The notes beneath the pieces are model-generated. The model was not told the origin of the DNA, ran no database searches, and saw nothing but the letters and a program-made list of their open reading frames with translations. A stretch of DNA of 33,846 nt from a virus, in IMG/VR virus record IMGVR_UViG_3300009422_000021, positions 1 through 33,846 of that record; one strand, 5' to 3'. The position numbers and the translations under genes were made by a program. Of the stretch, positions 17,501-24,878 are shown piece by piece. Positions within the stretch are counted from its first letter, which is position 1; each line of letters opens with the position of its first letter.

Positions 17501-18419
17501 TTAATACATCAGCACCAATACTGATTGTTCTAGAACCTTCCTGTAATCTTACAACTACAGAGTTAGTACTACTATCAATTTGGGTTACTGTATATCTAGT
17601 ATCAATCGGCGCAGATACAACTTCTAAACTATCACCAACTTTAAGTTGTATAGTATCAGCAAAATCAGCCTCTGAATCTGTATAAAATATTTTATTAAGT
17701 TTATATAGCTTTTGTATTACTGTTTGCTCTACACCATTTACAGTCTCTGTTATGCTTTCTTCTCCTATTCTTAATACACTAAACTTACCAGAAAATCTTT
17801 TATCTCTAGGTGGCAAATCTACAACAGCTTCATCTAAAACATATGAAATATTCTTTTCAACAATTTGTTGTAAAAATGTAGAATATACAATATCAGCAGT
17901 TCCATTATATTGATTCTCAAAGAAATTAATTTTACTTTGTGAATTTGTGTCTAAAATATATCTCTGTACAATTGCTCTTTCAGTATCAATAGGTGCTTGT
18001 CCTGTAATATCAAATGAAATGAAAAGCAAAGGATTAATTAATTCTTCAAAAAACCAATTAGGTTTAACATTAAACTCGTTTATAGAATTCATTGAAGTTA
18101 CGTCCAATGCTTCTGTTGGTAATTTTGCTAAAACCAATTTTCTAAATGTACCATCAGGTAATCTTATTGAACTATTAGAATCATTAAAATTAGTAAGGGT
18201 ATTAATGTTAGTATTTAAACGATCAACTGAGTTTTTAAGAAATCCAAAACTTGGAATAGTAATCCTAGCATTAGTTCCATCATTGTTTTGAATGTTAACA
18301 GTTACAGAGTCTCTACTCGAAGTAATTGCTTGATTAACTTTCTCAAAGCTCTCCAGCGAATTGTTAAAGAGTCTTAACAGTTCTGGTAGCAAAGTTTGTA
18401 TTGAATTATTTTCAGCCAT
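14538..18419 (-). CDS. Large baseplate/tail protein with coiled coil and FN3-like domain
   Basis: This is a 1293-aa protein. Residues 1-80 are helical (LLPELLRLFNNSLESFEKVN) and may be an assembly interface. A helical coiled coil spans about 420-495 (LKDLNNQKNTIQSTLTELDT and the following heptads). It is followed by a fibronectin-III-like domain at about 505-650, ending with the typical strand pattern IPIRKGEQVEIQVKSISEAG and a W-P-S-N-P turn. Another helix lies near 650-680, then a polar C-terminal half with alternating beta strands. FN3-like units and coiled coils are frequent in tail-tip and outer-baseplate proteins that position fibres. Size and gene order after the wedge genes suggest an analogue of the T4 gp10 region, but I see no direct similarity to gp10. 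The 5' neighbour ends 23 bases upstream. Confidence 0.65.
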   Translation of the reverse strand: MAENNSIQTLLPELLRLFNNSLESFEKVNQAITSSRDSVTVNIQNNDGTNARITIPSFGFLKNSVDRLNTNINTLTNFNDSNSSIRLPDGTFRKLVLAKLPTEALDVTSMNSINEFNVKPNWFFEELINPLLFISFDITGQAPIDTERAIVQRYILDTNSQSKINFFENQYNGTADIVYSTFLQQIVEKNISYVLDEAVVDLPPRDKRFSGKFSVLRIGEESITETVNGVEQTVIQKLYKLNKIFYTDSEADFADTIQLKVGDSLEVVSAPIDTRYTVTQIDSSTNSVVVRLQEGSRTISIGADVLKIGSALNNRVEVDVTVGFNERCVTFIKPIDPDSKIPAVNWSPGSGFYTNDLNTIDTSGNQQTLADYYQQNAVDFGRYLLSFAQDKIPTSREGLTPNAPVLSADDFSVSLINGQVSNSDAIIQLKDLNNQKNTIQSTLTELDTAIAQSRTKIQTTNYSTEVERDADRNALQGLITERASQTKLYSSVVTEIDASASDNSVSSVTPKYRVRGFWAMPNEKSAPETGVQDIIKFQYRYRYLSADGAANQVKQFSYTDGSGTSQGAFSNYVIVNSVLRPRVKNAITGLYEWIAIDDDNADSVNINQLDIPIRKGEQVEIQVKSISEAGWPSNPLESQYSPAIRVEFPADLSSDSALESILAQNQEDLAKVALEEDLEAKGINTHLSSSFIANETYFAHSSPVIASGFLSENQTPIDLFSKLTEMQNQLDLFAEILNNAQGEMSTTLIDDGGNTYNLRQNSVTNIFAGFYSQEVAGLDDPRGAIISKTYFINIANVSQTALQLVARITGSRIRMVKQSENPGSYSPSDTGALNNGSTILPATYPWLDNAAENQRNARATYRSDDVDYNTIRKYDLTPLLLTNPSVTTATKYGQTISLPPFQSTQNKNQYLYSRFSDVSNDANFYSYINPSSNYSINLDTTENLYNATSNTGLAAPTTEFIWGGGFLPDGTPTTTAAYPTTDDVVQVSIAHPSLTNYTAYRNAYIALTNDTETLPASIPAGGIDCTTGNGVTAGIGTAGVMFRQSKFAPLKSSETFGQQQAIYLNENVTRLQAFALTLPVIAFDTSQLLQASPSLTLPALSNLWDSNAGNVGYVNYARNAKTSFDSFDQYTLGKQSCGSYLFISADSHENIQVDGDSIQSLETIQFGQQNSVSIPLVFQYRMTDYFGVTSGTGLGNIAGDSTGSTVNLTYAKKIGFDIFPINSEAIQFDILVSAKYRSDRLSIDNFPKATVTKGLNDLEKVIAGLRPSLNQTVISTSDRIGGSSQSFTGIQNA

Positions 18420-18442
18420 TATCTAGGTTTCGATTTTATTAT

Positions 18443-20560
18443 TTATTTAACTATATCATAGACAAAAGTTAATACTCCTTGTTCTGTACAAATCAAATCA
18501 ATGATTGGAATACTACTTAAATCTGTATTTGGTATAGTGGCAGCTAATTTTCCGTATGAGCCATTATTTAATCTGCCTAATGCATCAGTATATAATCTTA
18601 TATTTCTTGATCCTATAAGAAGAGTATTATTAAAGGTTAATCTCATAGTTTGCCCAGTTCTCCACTGAGTGTCTGTATCATTAATATAAATATCTAAATT
18701 TCCACCGGCAGTATTTATAGTATCTAATCTTAACATTTGAGTATATGTACCTAAGTCTGTAAATACCTGAGGACTTACAACATTTAAGTTAAGTGGATTA
18801 ATAGCTGTTATTTGAATATCACTACTATTTAATGGTACCATTAAATTATATGCTTGTACATTATTTGATACTTGTATCTGATTAGGTGTGTTAGTATTAA
18901 TTGTAATACCAGTACCTTGTCTTACAACATCTGTATTATATTGCAATGTTTCTGTAACAGTACCATTTGCTAATGCTTGTATTTCATCTGAATTTTTTGA
19001 AATAAGATCTAGTAATGTAGTGCTACTAGCAAAAGCTAAAGATGCATTATCAACTTGTGTTTGTAAATTATTAATTTGTGATTGTAAAAAAGCAGATGTA
19101 CTAACAGAGTTTAACGTATTTTCAACTGCTGCTAATCTAATTTCAATGTTAGCTAACTCTACTTGTTGTCTTTGGAAGATTTGAGCCGATGTTTGCAACT
19201 GAGCAGATGCATCAGAGAAAAGACCCATTGAAAAAGTATTATAATCATTTATGATTGTATCAATACCAGCACTTCCTGGGGAAGCATCAAATCTTAAATT
19301 AATTTTAAAACCATAACTATTACCGTTTTGGCCAGTAGTTAGGTTAGGCTTGTATTTTGGATATCTTTGAATATAACCACCAGATGGTGTTGCTGTTACA
19401 TTATCTAATAATAAGATACCGTATAGGTTTGTAGTTGTTTTAGTTGAGTCACTTAAATCAACCATATCATAATAAACTAATACTGAATTAAATTCAAATG
19501 TTTCAGATAAAGCAGTACCGTTAAATTGTGGTATTGTACTTATAGATGCATCAGTTACAATCTGTTGATAATCATTAGCATCAAAATCTACACTGATCCC
19601 ATCTAATTGACTTCTTTCATATGCCGAACCATCATAAGTACCTGGGTTATTGTAATCAGCAGCATATTTTACAATAGGAACATTTAATGCACTTGTAAAA
19701 GTTGTAGGTTCAGTAAAGTATGCATTAGTAATAGGGCTTGTTACACCAGGACCTAATCCCATCCAATCGGCAGCAGGATCTGTATAACCTGCAGAGTTTA
19801 AGCCTTGTAGTTGATCATCATAATCATAAAATGCCTTAATGTTTAATCCTTGTGGGTGTACAGTAGCAGCAGTTCTTCCAAGTATAAATTCACTTGTACC
19901 TTGTATTGTTAATCCTGGTTGGTAGTTCGTATCAGAAACTGAATTAAAGAGGATTGTAGGAGTATTACCTACTTCTGTTGGTACATTAATATACAACTCA
20001 GTATAAGCCTCTCCGGCTTTATCTACATTATTTACAATATCAATTGCACCTATATACTTTACAACTGGTCTATATTCCCTAGTACCTGATAAGCTTTGAT
20101 CTTCTTCAACAAATCTCGGTGTTGTTACACTACCAGCCTTTTCTAAAACAGTAGCCTCTCGGAACCTCATTGCTCCAGTTTCTTTTAACCACTTAAAAAA
20201 TACTCTTTCAGTTACTGTTAGGTTAGTTGTATTATCATAACCAGCATCACTAATAATCATCTCTTCTATATTTAACATATAGTTTTGAAGACTCTGTGTA
20301 AAGTTAACATTAGGATCTGATGAAATAGCAGCATTTTGAATTGCGCCATCAATCGTATCATATTGCATATAATTTTGATAATTACCAAAATTTAAAGGTA
20401 AGCTATCCATGTCTGGTAGATCTAGAAGCACAAACCTAGAAAAGACCAATTTAAGATCATCATTATTGAGAGTCCTAGAGAGGTCTTTTGCAGAAGAAGA
20501 GAACGTATAAAAAGTTCCACCGTCTGCTTGTGGTGTTTTAATTAAGGGCGTTGTTGCCAT
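18443..20560 (-). CDS. Virion structural protein, probably outer baseplate
   Basis: I cannot assign this 705-aa protein to a T4 gene. The first 165 residues include a helix-rich section, VTERVFFKWLKETGAMRFRE (about 120-139), that looks like a conserved core. The middle is beta-rich and polar. Residues 455-520 contain heptads (FQRQQVELANIEIRLAAVEN and onward) suggesting a trimeric coiled coil, and the last 120 residues are beta-rich, resembling a fibre tip or head domain. A head, coiled coil and C-terminal beta domain arrangement fits a trimeric baseplate or short-fibre protein. It lies 22 bases after the 217-aa gene and is followed by the 1293-aa gene 23 bases on. No membrane segment or catalytic motif is present. 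Confidence 0.6.
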   Translation of the reverse strand: MATTPLIKTPQADGGTFYTFSSSAKDLSRTLNNDDLKLVFSRFVLLDLPDMDSLPLNFGNYQNYMQYDTIDGAIQNAAISSDPNVNFTQSLQNYMLNIEEMIISDAGYDNTTNLTVTERVFFKWLKETGAMRFREATVLEKAGSVTTPRFVEEDQSLSGTREYRPVVKYIGAIDIVNNVDKAGEAYTELYINVPTEVGNTPTILFNSVSDTNYQPGLTIQGTSEFILGRTAATVHPQGLNIKAFYDYDDQLQGLNSAGYTDPAADWMGLGPGVTSPITNAYFTEPTTFTSALNVPIVKYAADYNNPGTYDGSAYERSQLDGISVDFDANDYQQIVTDASISTIPQFNGTALSETFEFNSVLVYYDMVDLSDSTKTTTNLYGILLLDNVTATPSGGYIQRYPKYKPNLTTGQNGNSYGFKINLRFDASPGSAGIDTIINDYNTFSMGLFSDASAQLQTSAQIFQRQQVELANIEIRLAAVENTLNSVSTSAFLQSQINNLQTQVDNASLAFASSTTLLDLISKNSDEIQALANGTVTETLQYNTDVVRQGTGITINTNTPNQIQVSNNVQAYNLMVPLNSSDIQITAINPLNLNVVSPQVFTDLGTYTQMLRLDTINTAGGNLDIYINDTDTQWRTGQTMRLTFNNTLLIGSRNIRLYTDALGRLNNGSYGKLAATIPNTDLSSIPIIDLICTEQGVLTFVYDIVK

Positions 20561-20582
20561 GTATAGTTTTTATCTTTATTAT

Positions 20583-21236
20583 TTATGCAATTACTATTGA
20601 TCCAGCACTACCAACAAGATACCAAACCGGTATTCCTGCTCCATTATTAATAGCTAAGAACGTTACTGTTTCTCCTATTGCATTTAATGTAACACTTGGT
20701 GAAACACCGCCTGCTGGTAATACTAGATTACCTGCATTACCAATAATTTTTACTGGTTGAGTTCCTACTGTATATGCAAAAACAATTTCTTGTCCTATAC
20801 TTCCACTAAATAATTGAAGTGTTAAAGTTTGTGCTGCATCAGTATTACCAATCCTATACATAGTAGACGGCGGAATCGCACTTGCAGTACCAACATTAAT
20901 TGTTGCTGGCATACTCTGCCCTGTGTTATCCAATGTAGTTACATTAGTATTATTTTTAAATATACCTCCACCTGTCATGGTAAGATTGCCTGTCATTCTA
21001 ACATTTGTTAAAATATCGAATGTAGTAGCATTAATATCTAACAATATAGTGCTTAAACCTACACGCAAAGCTTCTGTTGAAACATTGGTTAGGTTAGTGA
21101 TAGTACCTGCAGCTGGTGCAAAATATACCTCCATTGCATTAATCTCACTTGCGAGAACATTAAAGTTATCATTAATGACTAGTCTTGATCCTGATAAGGA
21201 ATCCGTTCCTAAAATTTCTGTTACGCTAATTGCCAT
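20583..21236 (-). CDS. Short fibre-like virion protein
   Basis: This is a 217-aa protein. Its N-terminus, MAISVTEILGTDSLSGSRLV then NDNFNVLASEIN, shares spacing and residues with the collagen-like fibre (M-x-I-x-x-x-EI-x-x-x-D-x-x-S ... N-x-NF-x-x-L), so both may dock on the same virion site. The rest is Thr/Asn/Gly-rich beta sequence with a segment resembling a small C-terminal beta sandwich (SGSIGQEIVFAYTVGTQPVK onward) and a hydrophobic end. It contains no Cys and no enzyme motif. The ATG overlaps the end of the gp7-like gene by 11 bases, implying translational coupling to the wedge. It is most likely a short fibre or a decorating baseplate protein. Confidence 0.65.
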   Translation of the reverse strand: MAISVTEILGTDSLSGSRLVINDNFNVLASEINAMEVYFAPAAGTITNLTNVSTEALRVGLSTILLDINATTFDILTNVRMTGNLTMTGGGIFKNNTNVTTLDNTGQSMPATINVGTASAIPPSTMYRIGNTDAAQTLTLQLFSGSIGQEIVFAYTVGTQPVKIIGNAGNLVLPAGGVSPSVTLNAIGETVTFLAINNGAGIPVWYLVGSAGSIVIA

Positions 21237-24200
21237 TTTGTTTTGTTTGTTTTATATTTAAGATATTTCTATCTTTTTTGTATTTATTCCCATTCGTATC
21301 TGTAAGTTCTAATGATATCATATACTTTCCTGGGTCTTTAAAAAGATATGTTAGATACTTGCTTTCAAAATATATATCAGCCACTGACGAGTTAGTAGTA
21401 TTAGATATAGTCCACTTAGGATTTGTTTTACCAACTATCTTACATTTATCATAGACAAACATTGCCCATGTCATTGGTGGTAGTGTTTTACCATTATTAA
21501 TAAATTTAGCAGTACTCCACGTTGGATTGCTTGATACACTTTGACTTGTTTTATAAACTATGCTTACACAACCAGCACCTCCGGTTGCAGTTGAACAAAC
21601 TCTTTCACCGTTTACATTTACCATATCAACAAATTTAAAATCACCAAATACACCAGTGTATCTTGCAACAGCCTGTACATATACAGCATTACTTTGTGCA
21701 TTTAATACTAAGTTATAAATGTACTTATTAATTATAGAATTAGTACTAACATTAAGTTGAGCTACTGCTTTAGCTAATGTGTCTGTTGTTGAATCAAAAA
21801 AGTGAGTAGCTGAAATACCTTTTTGATCTATTATTTTTAAATATGAATTTGCTACTACTTCATTAAATTCAAAAAATGCAGGAGTATCACCAGTCGTAGC
21901 TGTCATATCCCACCATAAGTGATATGCATTATTCCAATTTGTAAATTTATCACCTAAATTTTTCCATTGATATGGTCCACTAAAACTAACAGCTCCACTG
22001 TTTTGATAATTCATTAATTGAAAATCAGTATTTGTTCCAATACCAAAATTATTTAAGATTGCGTTAACTCTGTCTAATGATTCATATAAACTTGGAGTTT
22101 CTTCATCCCATGTACATGACGGTTCAATTGGAAGATTCCATAAAGAACCATAATTATTCCATGTATACTTACCTTCATTATCCCAATTATAGATTAGTTT
22201 TCTAGATTGGTACCAACCAGAATATTCAACCTCTTTTTCATCTACACATATAGCAGATCTTTTTTCAGTTGATGATACATTATTATATACATCAAACAAT
22301 TTCATTTCTACATTATAATTACCAACATAAGGTAATGTTATAGGATAAGTTCCAAATGTTCCAATTGCACCTCTTATGTTAAAATAATAAGCAGGAGATA
22401 CATCCGTAGCATCTTTAGTAATAGTCCATTCAATTTCTGTAAAATTACCAGAACCTATACCATTCCATGTAAATAATATTTCTCCAGGCAATTGTGTTGC
22501 TGTAAAGCGACCACCAAATTGACTATTTGCTAAAACAACAGAAGGCACAAATCTATTAACATCATTACCATAAGCTCTAATACATGGACCAAAGTCATTA
22601 TCAGTTTGTGTAAAATCAAAGAATATCCAAGGATCAGTATTAGCTGATCTTTTAACAAGTATTTGATTAAATAATGAAGTAGTCACTTGAAGTACAGTTT
22701 CTCCTACAGCTACAGTATGACTTACTGATGTTGATGTTGCTCTATCTGTTATTGCATAAACATCTCCAGTAGATATACCTTGTACATTAAAATCAAATGT
22801 AAAGAAATCATTAGCATTACTTAGTTGATTCCATGTACTATTAACAGTATCCCATGTTAAAGTATTAAAGCTATCATTAGTTAATGTTACTAATGCTCCT
22901 GCTCCAACACCTGGTTGGTCTGGTAAACTTTTTGATGATTCACCTGAAACCTCATTAGCAAGTGTTCTATTTAAATTTGGTGCATATCTTGAAAAGTATG
23001 CAGCATATACCCCAGCAACAGATGCAATTGTAACACTACTACCATTTTGCAATGCACCTAATACACTATTAGGATCTGGTCCAATTGGTGGTTCTGGTAT
23101 AATTTGTCCTGGACTATATGGTCCCATTACTAAATTTTGACCAACTGAAACATTACCTTTAGTAAGAGGCCCAACATAAGCATTATTAAAATTAATAATT
23201 GCCTGTGCAATAGCAGCTGCTTGTGCATTTGCTGGTAAAGGTTGTTGTAATGGTCCAATAACAATACATGGATCATTTATTATAGCTGTATTAACTTTAG
23301 CCGCTTGCGCTAAACAAAATGAATTAAATCTTCTAAGATCTTCTAAATAAGTACATGAGCTCGGTGAAACTTTAAAATCTGTATTAATACCAACTTTAGC
23401 AACCGTTGCTAAATTTCTACTTACTGTATTTGTTACTTCTAGTAAACCAAAGAAATCAGCTTCTGCTGTAATACCTTTGATGTGAGCATTGAGTGGAAGA
23501 TATTCATTTTCTAATTTTCTTTTTAAACCAAATAGTTTAATTAATATTTCCTCAATTGTAAAATCCTGTAATTCTTCTGTCTTTGGTAAATCCTCATCTG
23601 TAAATTTACCTGGTGTTATTTTATTAATTCTATAAATAAGACTAAACATACTAGTCTTCCTAAAGTTTTTATTAGGTAAAGTTATATTCTTATCATCAAA
23701 TTGCACAGTAGGAGAAAATAAATCTACAGTATTACTTTGGATATAATTACCAAATTGAGGAGAATTTGCATTTACATTTTTCCAAAATTCTTTAAGCTTA
23801 AGATTATCATAACCAAAAAACTTAATAGCATTTATTAAACCTTTATATGATCCTATGAAGGGGTATATGTTACTACCTTCCATCATAATCTCTTTACGCT
23901 TAAGATTAATCTCTACATAATCAGGTAATGCTTCTTTTAAATTTGTATCTCTAAATACTGTACTGTCAGATGCTATAACATTATAACCCATATTCTGAGT
24001 CATGACTCTTAATCTTTCATCCTCTTCAATACTTTCTGCATAAACAGTAAATTTACCAATTACATTGTTTGTACACTTATCGGTAATTTCTAATGTTCTT
24101 TTATATGTATTTTCATTTTCTGAAGAAAAAGCTAAATTTACTTGTAAAGCAATAGATCTGATCTCATCTGTGGCAATAAAACTTTTACCTGTTATAGGAT

Positions 24201-24600
24201 CTGTATATTCTGTTTGATTAGCATCATAATCTATTGGAATTGTTAGCCTAGTATATTTTACTAATGGTGGTCCGTCAGGTTCTTGTGTTAATGCAGACTG
24301 TGTGCCATCATTAAAATTCCTATCAAACTGAAAAAGAAATATTTTATCTGGTGTTTCAGTTTCCCACTCAGCATCCCAATCACAGTTATTAGTTGTTGTA
24401 TGAGGATATCCATATTCTAAGGCTTGCGTTGTTTTATTAAACATTTTTTGTAAAATGAATAATTGACCTACTTCAAATAAATCTATGGAAACTTGGGGTA
24501 AAAATATGTCACCAGACCACATGTCAGTGGTGCTGTCATATTTCATATTATAGTTCTTTCCTTCTTTATCAAAAAAGGCTAAATTTTGCCAGAGACTCAC
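21226..24600 (-). CDS. Baseplate wedge protein, gp7-like, with Ig/PKD-like insertions
   Basis: This 1124-aa protein starts at GTG (24600-24598), 7 bases after the 89-aa gene's stop. The segment around 243-275 (GSNIYPFIGSYKGLINAIKF then FGYDNLKLKEFW) matches the helical signature of phage tail protein I and the C-terminal part of T4 gp7 (K-G-x-x-x-x-x-x-F-L-F-x-x-L-x...). T4 gp7 is 1032 aa, similar in size. Position directly after gp25 and gp6 is the T4 wedge order. Residues about 740-825 and the last 70 residues (NPKWTISNTT ... FKDPGKYMISLELTDTNGNK) look like PKD/Ig-like beta sandwiches, common surface additions on tail proteins. It would cross-link wedge subunits on the baseplate rim. The family call rests on one region plus synteny. 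Confidence 0.55.
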   Translation of the reverse strand: MSLWQNLAFFDKEGKNYNMKYDSTTDMWSGDIFLPQVSIDLFEVGQLFILQKMFNKTTQALEYGYPHTTTNNCDWDAEWETETPDKIFLFQFDRNFNDGTQSALTQEPDGPPLVKYTRLTIPIDYDANQTEYTDPITGKSFIATDEIRSIALQVNLAFSSENENTYKRTLEITDKCTNNVIGKFTVYAESIEEDERLRVMTQNMGYNVIASDSTVFRDTNLKEALPDYVEINLKRKEIMMEGSNIYPFIGSYKGLINAIKFFGYDNLKLKEFWKNVNANSPQFGNYIQSNTVDLFSPTVQFDDKNITLPNKNFRKTSMFSLIYRINKITPGKFTDEDLPKTEELQDFTIEEILIKLFGLKRKLENEYLPLNAHIKGITAEADFFGLLEVTNTVSRNLATVAKVGINTDFKVSPSSCTYLEDLRRFNSFCLAQAAKVNTAIINDPCIVIGPLQQPLPANAQAAAIAQAIINFNNAYVGPLTKGNVSVGQNLVMGPYSPGQIIPEPPIGPDPNSVLGALQNGSSVTIASVAGVYAAYFSRYAPNLNRTLANEVSGESSKSLPDQPGVGAGALVTLTNDSFNTLTWDTVNSTWNQLSNANDFFTFDFNVQGISTGDVYAITDRATSTSVSHTVAVGETVLQVTTSLFNQILVKRSANTDPWIFFDFTQTDNDFGPCIRAYGNDVNRFVPSVVLANSQFGGRFTATQLPGEILFTWNGIGSGNFTEIEWTITKDATDVSPAYYFNIRGAIGTFGTYPITLPYVGNYNVEMKLFDVYNNVSSTEKRSAICVDEKEVEYSGWYQSRKLIYNWDNEGKYTWNNYGSLWNLPIEPSCTWDEETPSLYESLDRVNAILNNFGIGTNTDFQLMNYQNSGAVSFSGPYQWKNLGDKFTNWNNAYHLWWDMTATTGDTPAFFEFNEVVANSYLKIIDQKGISATHFFDSTTDTLAKAVAQLNVSTNSIINKYIYNLVLNAQSNAVYVQAVARYTGVFGDFKFVDMVNVNGERVCSTATGGAGCVSIVYKTSQSVSSNPTWSTAKFINNGKTLPPMTWAMFVYDKCKIVGKTNPKWTISNTTNSSVADIYFESKYLTYLFKDPGKYMISLELTDTNGNKYKKDRNILNIKQTKQNGN

Positions 24601-24607
24601 TATCTTA

Positions 24608-24877
24608 TTAATTTATTTTTTGATACCATTTAGGTACTGCAAAGTTATAAAAAATCCTTACATATTTAACTTTATTAATATAAAAAACCATAATAGGAGT
24701 TAAGTAATCCTCTAAGAATGTTTTAAGACGTGGATTTTTAAACATATAAGCAGACATTGTATTATTTAATAAATTTTTAGAATAATCATACCCTGTATTT
24801 TTTAACTCCCACCCTTCTTCATATGTTGCTCTATATAAGCTAGGAAATCCAGTTCTGTTATCTTTAATTGTTGCCAT
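24608..24877 (-). CDS. Small protein between gp6 and gp7-like genes
   Basis: I do not recognise this 89-aa protein. It is basic and rich in Tyr and Asn. A central helical stretch (NPRLKTFLEDYLTPIMVFYI, 48-67) is hydrophobic at its end but too charged to be a convincing membrane helix. The ATG follows the gp6 stop by one base, and an AAGGA lies 7 bases upstream, inside the gp6 codons, one of few Shine-Dalgarno-like sequences in the window. The stop is 7 bases before the gp7-like GTG. Being locked between two wedge genes, it is probably a small wedge accessory subunit, as T4 gp53 is in the T4 wedge, but I see no sequence evidence of gp53 homology. Confidence 0.6.
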   Translation of the reverse strand: MATIKDNRTGFPSLYRATYEEGWELKNTGYDYSKNLLNNTMSAYMFKNPRLKTFLEDYLTPIMVFYINKVKYVRIFYNFAVPKWYQKIN

Positions 24878-24878
24878 A

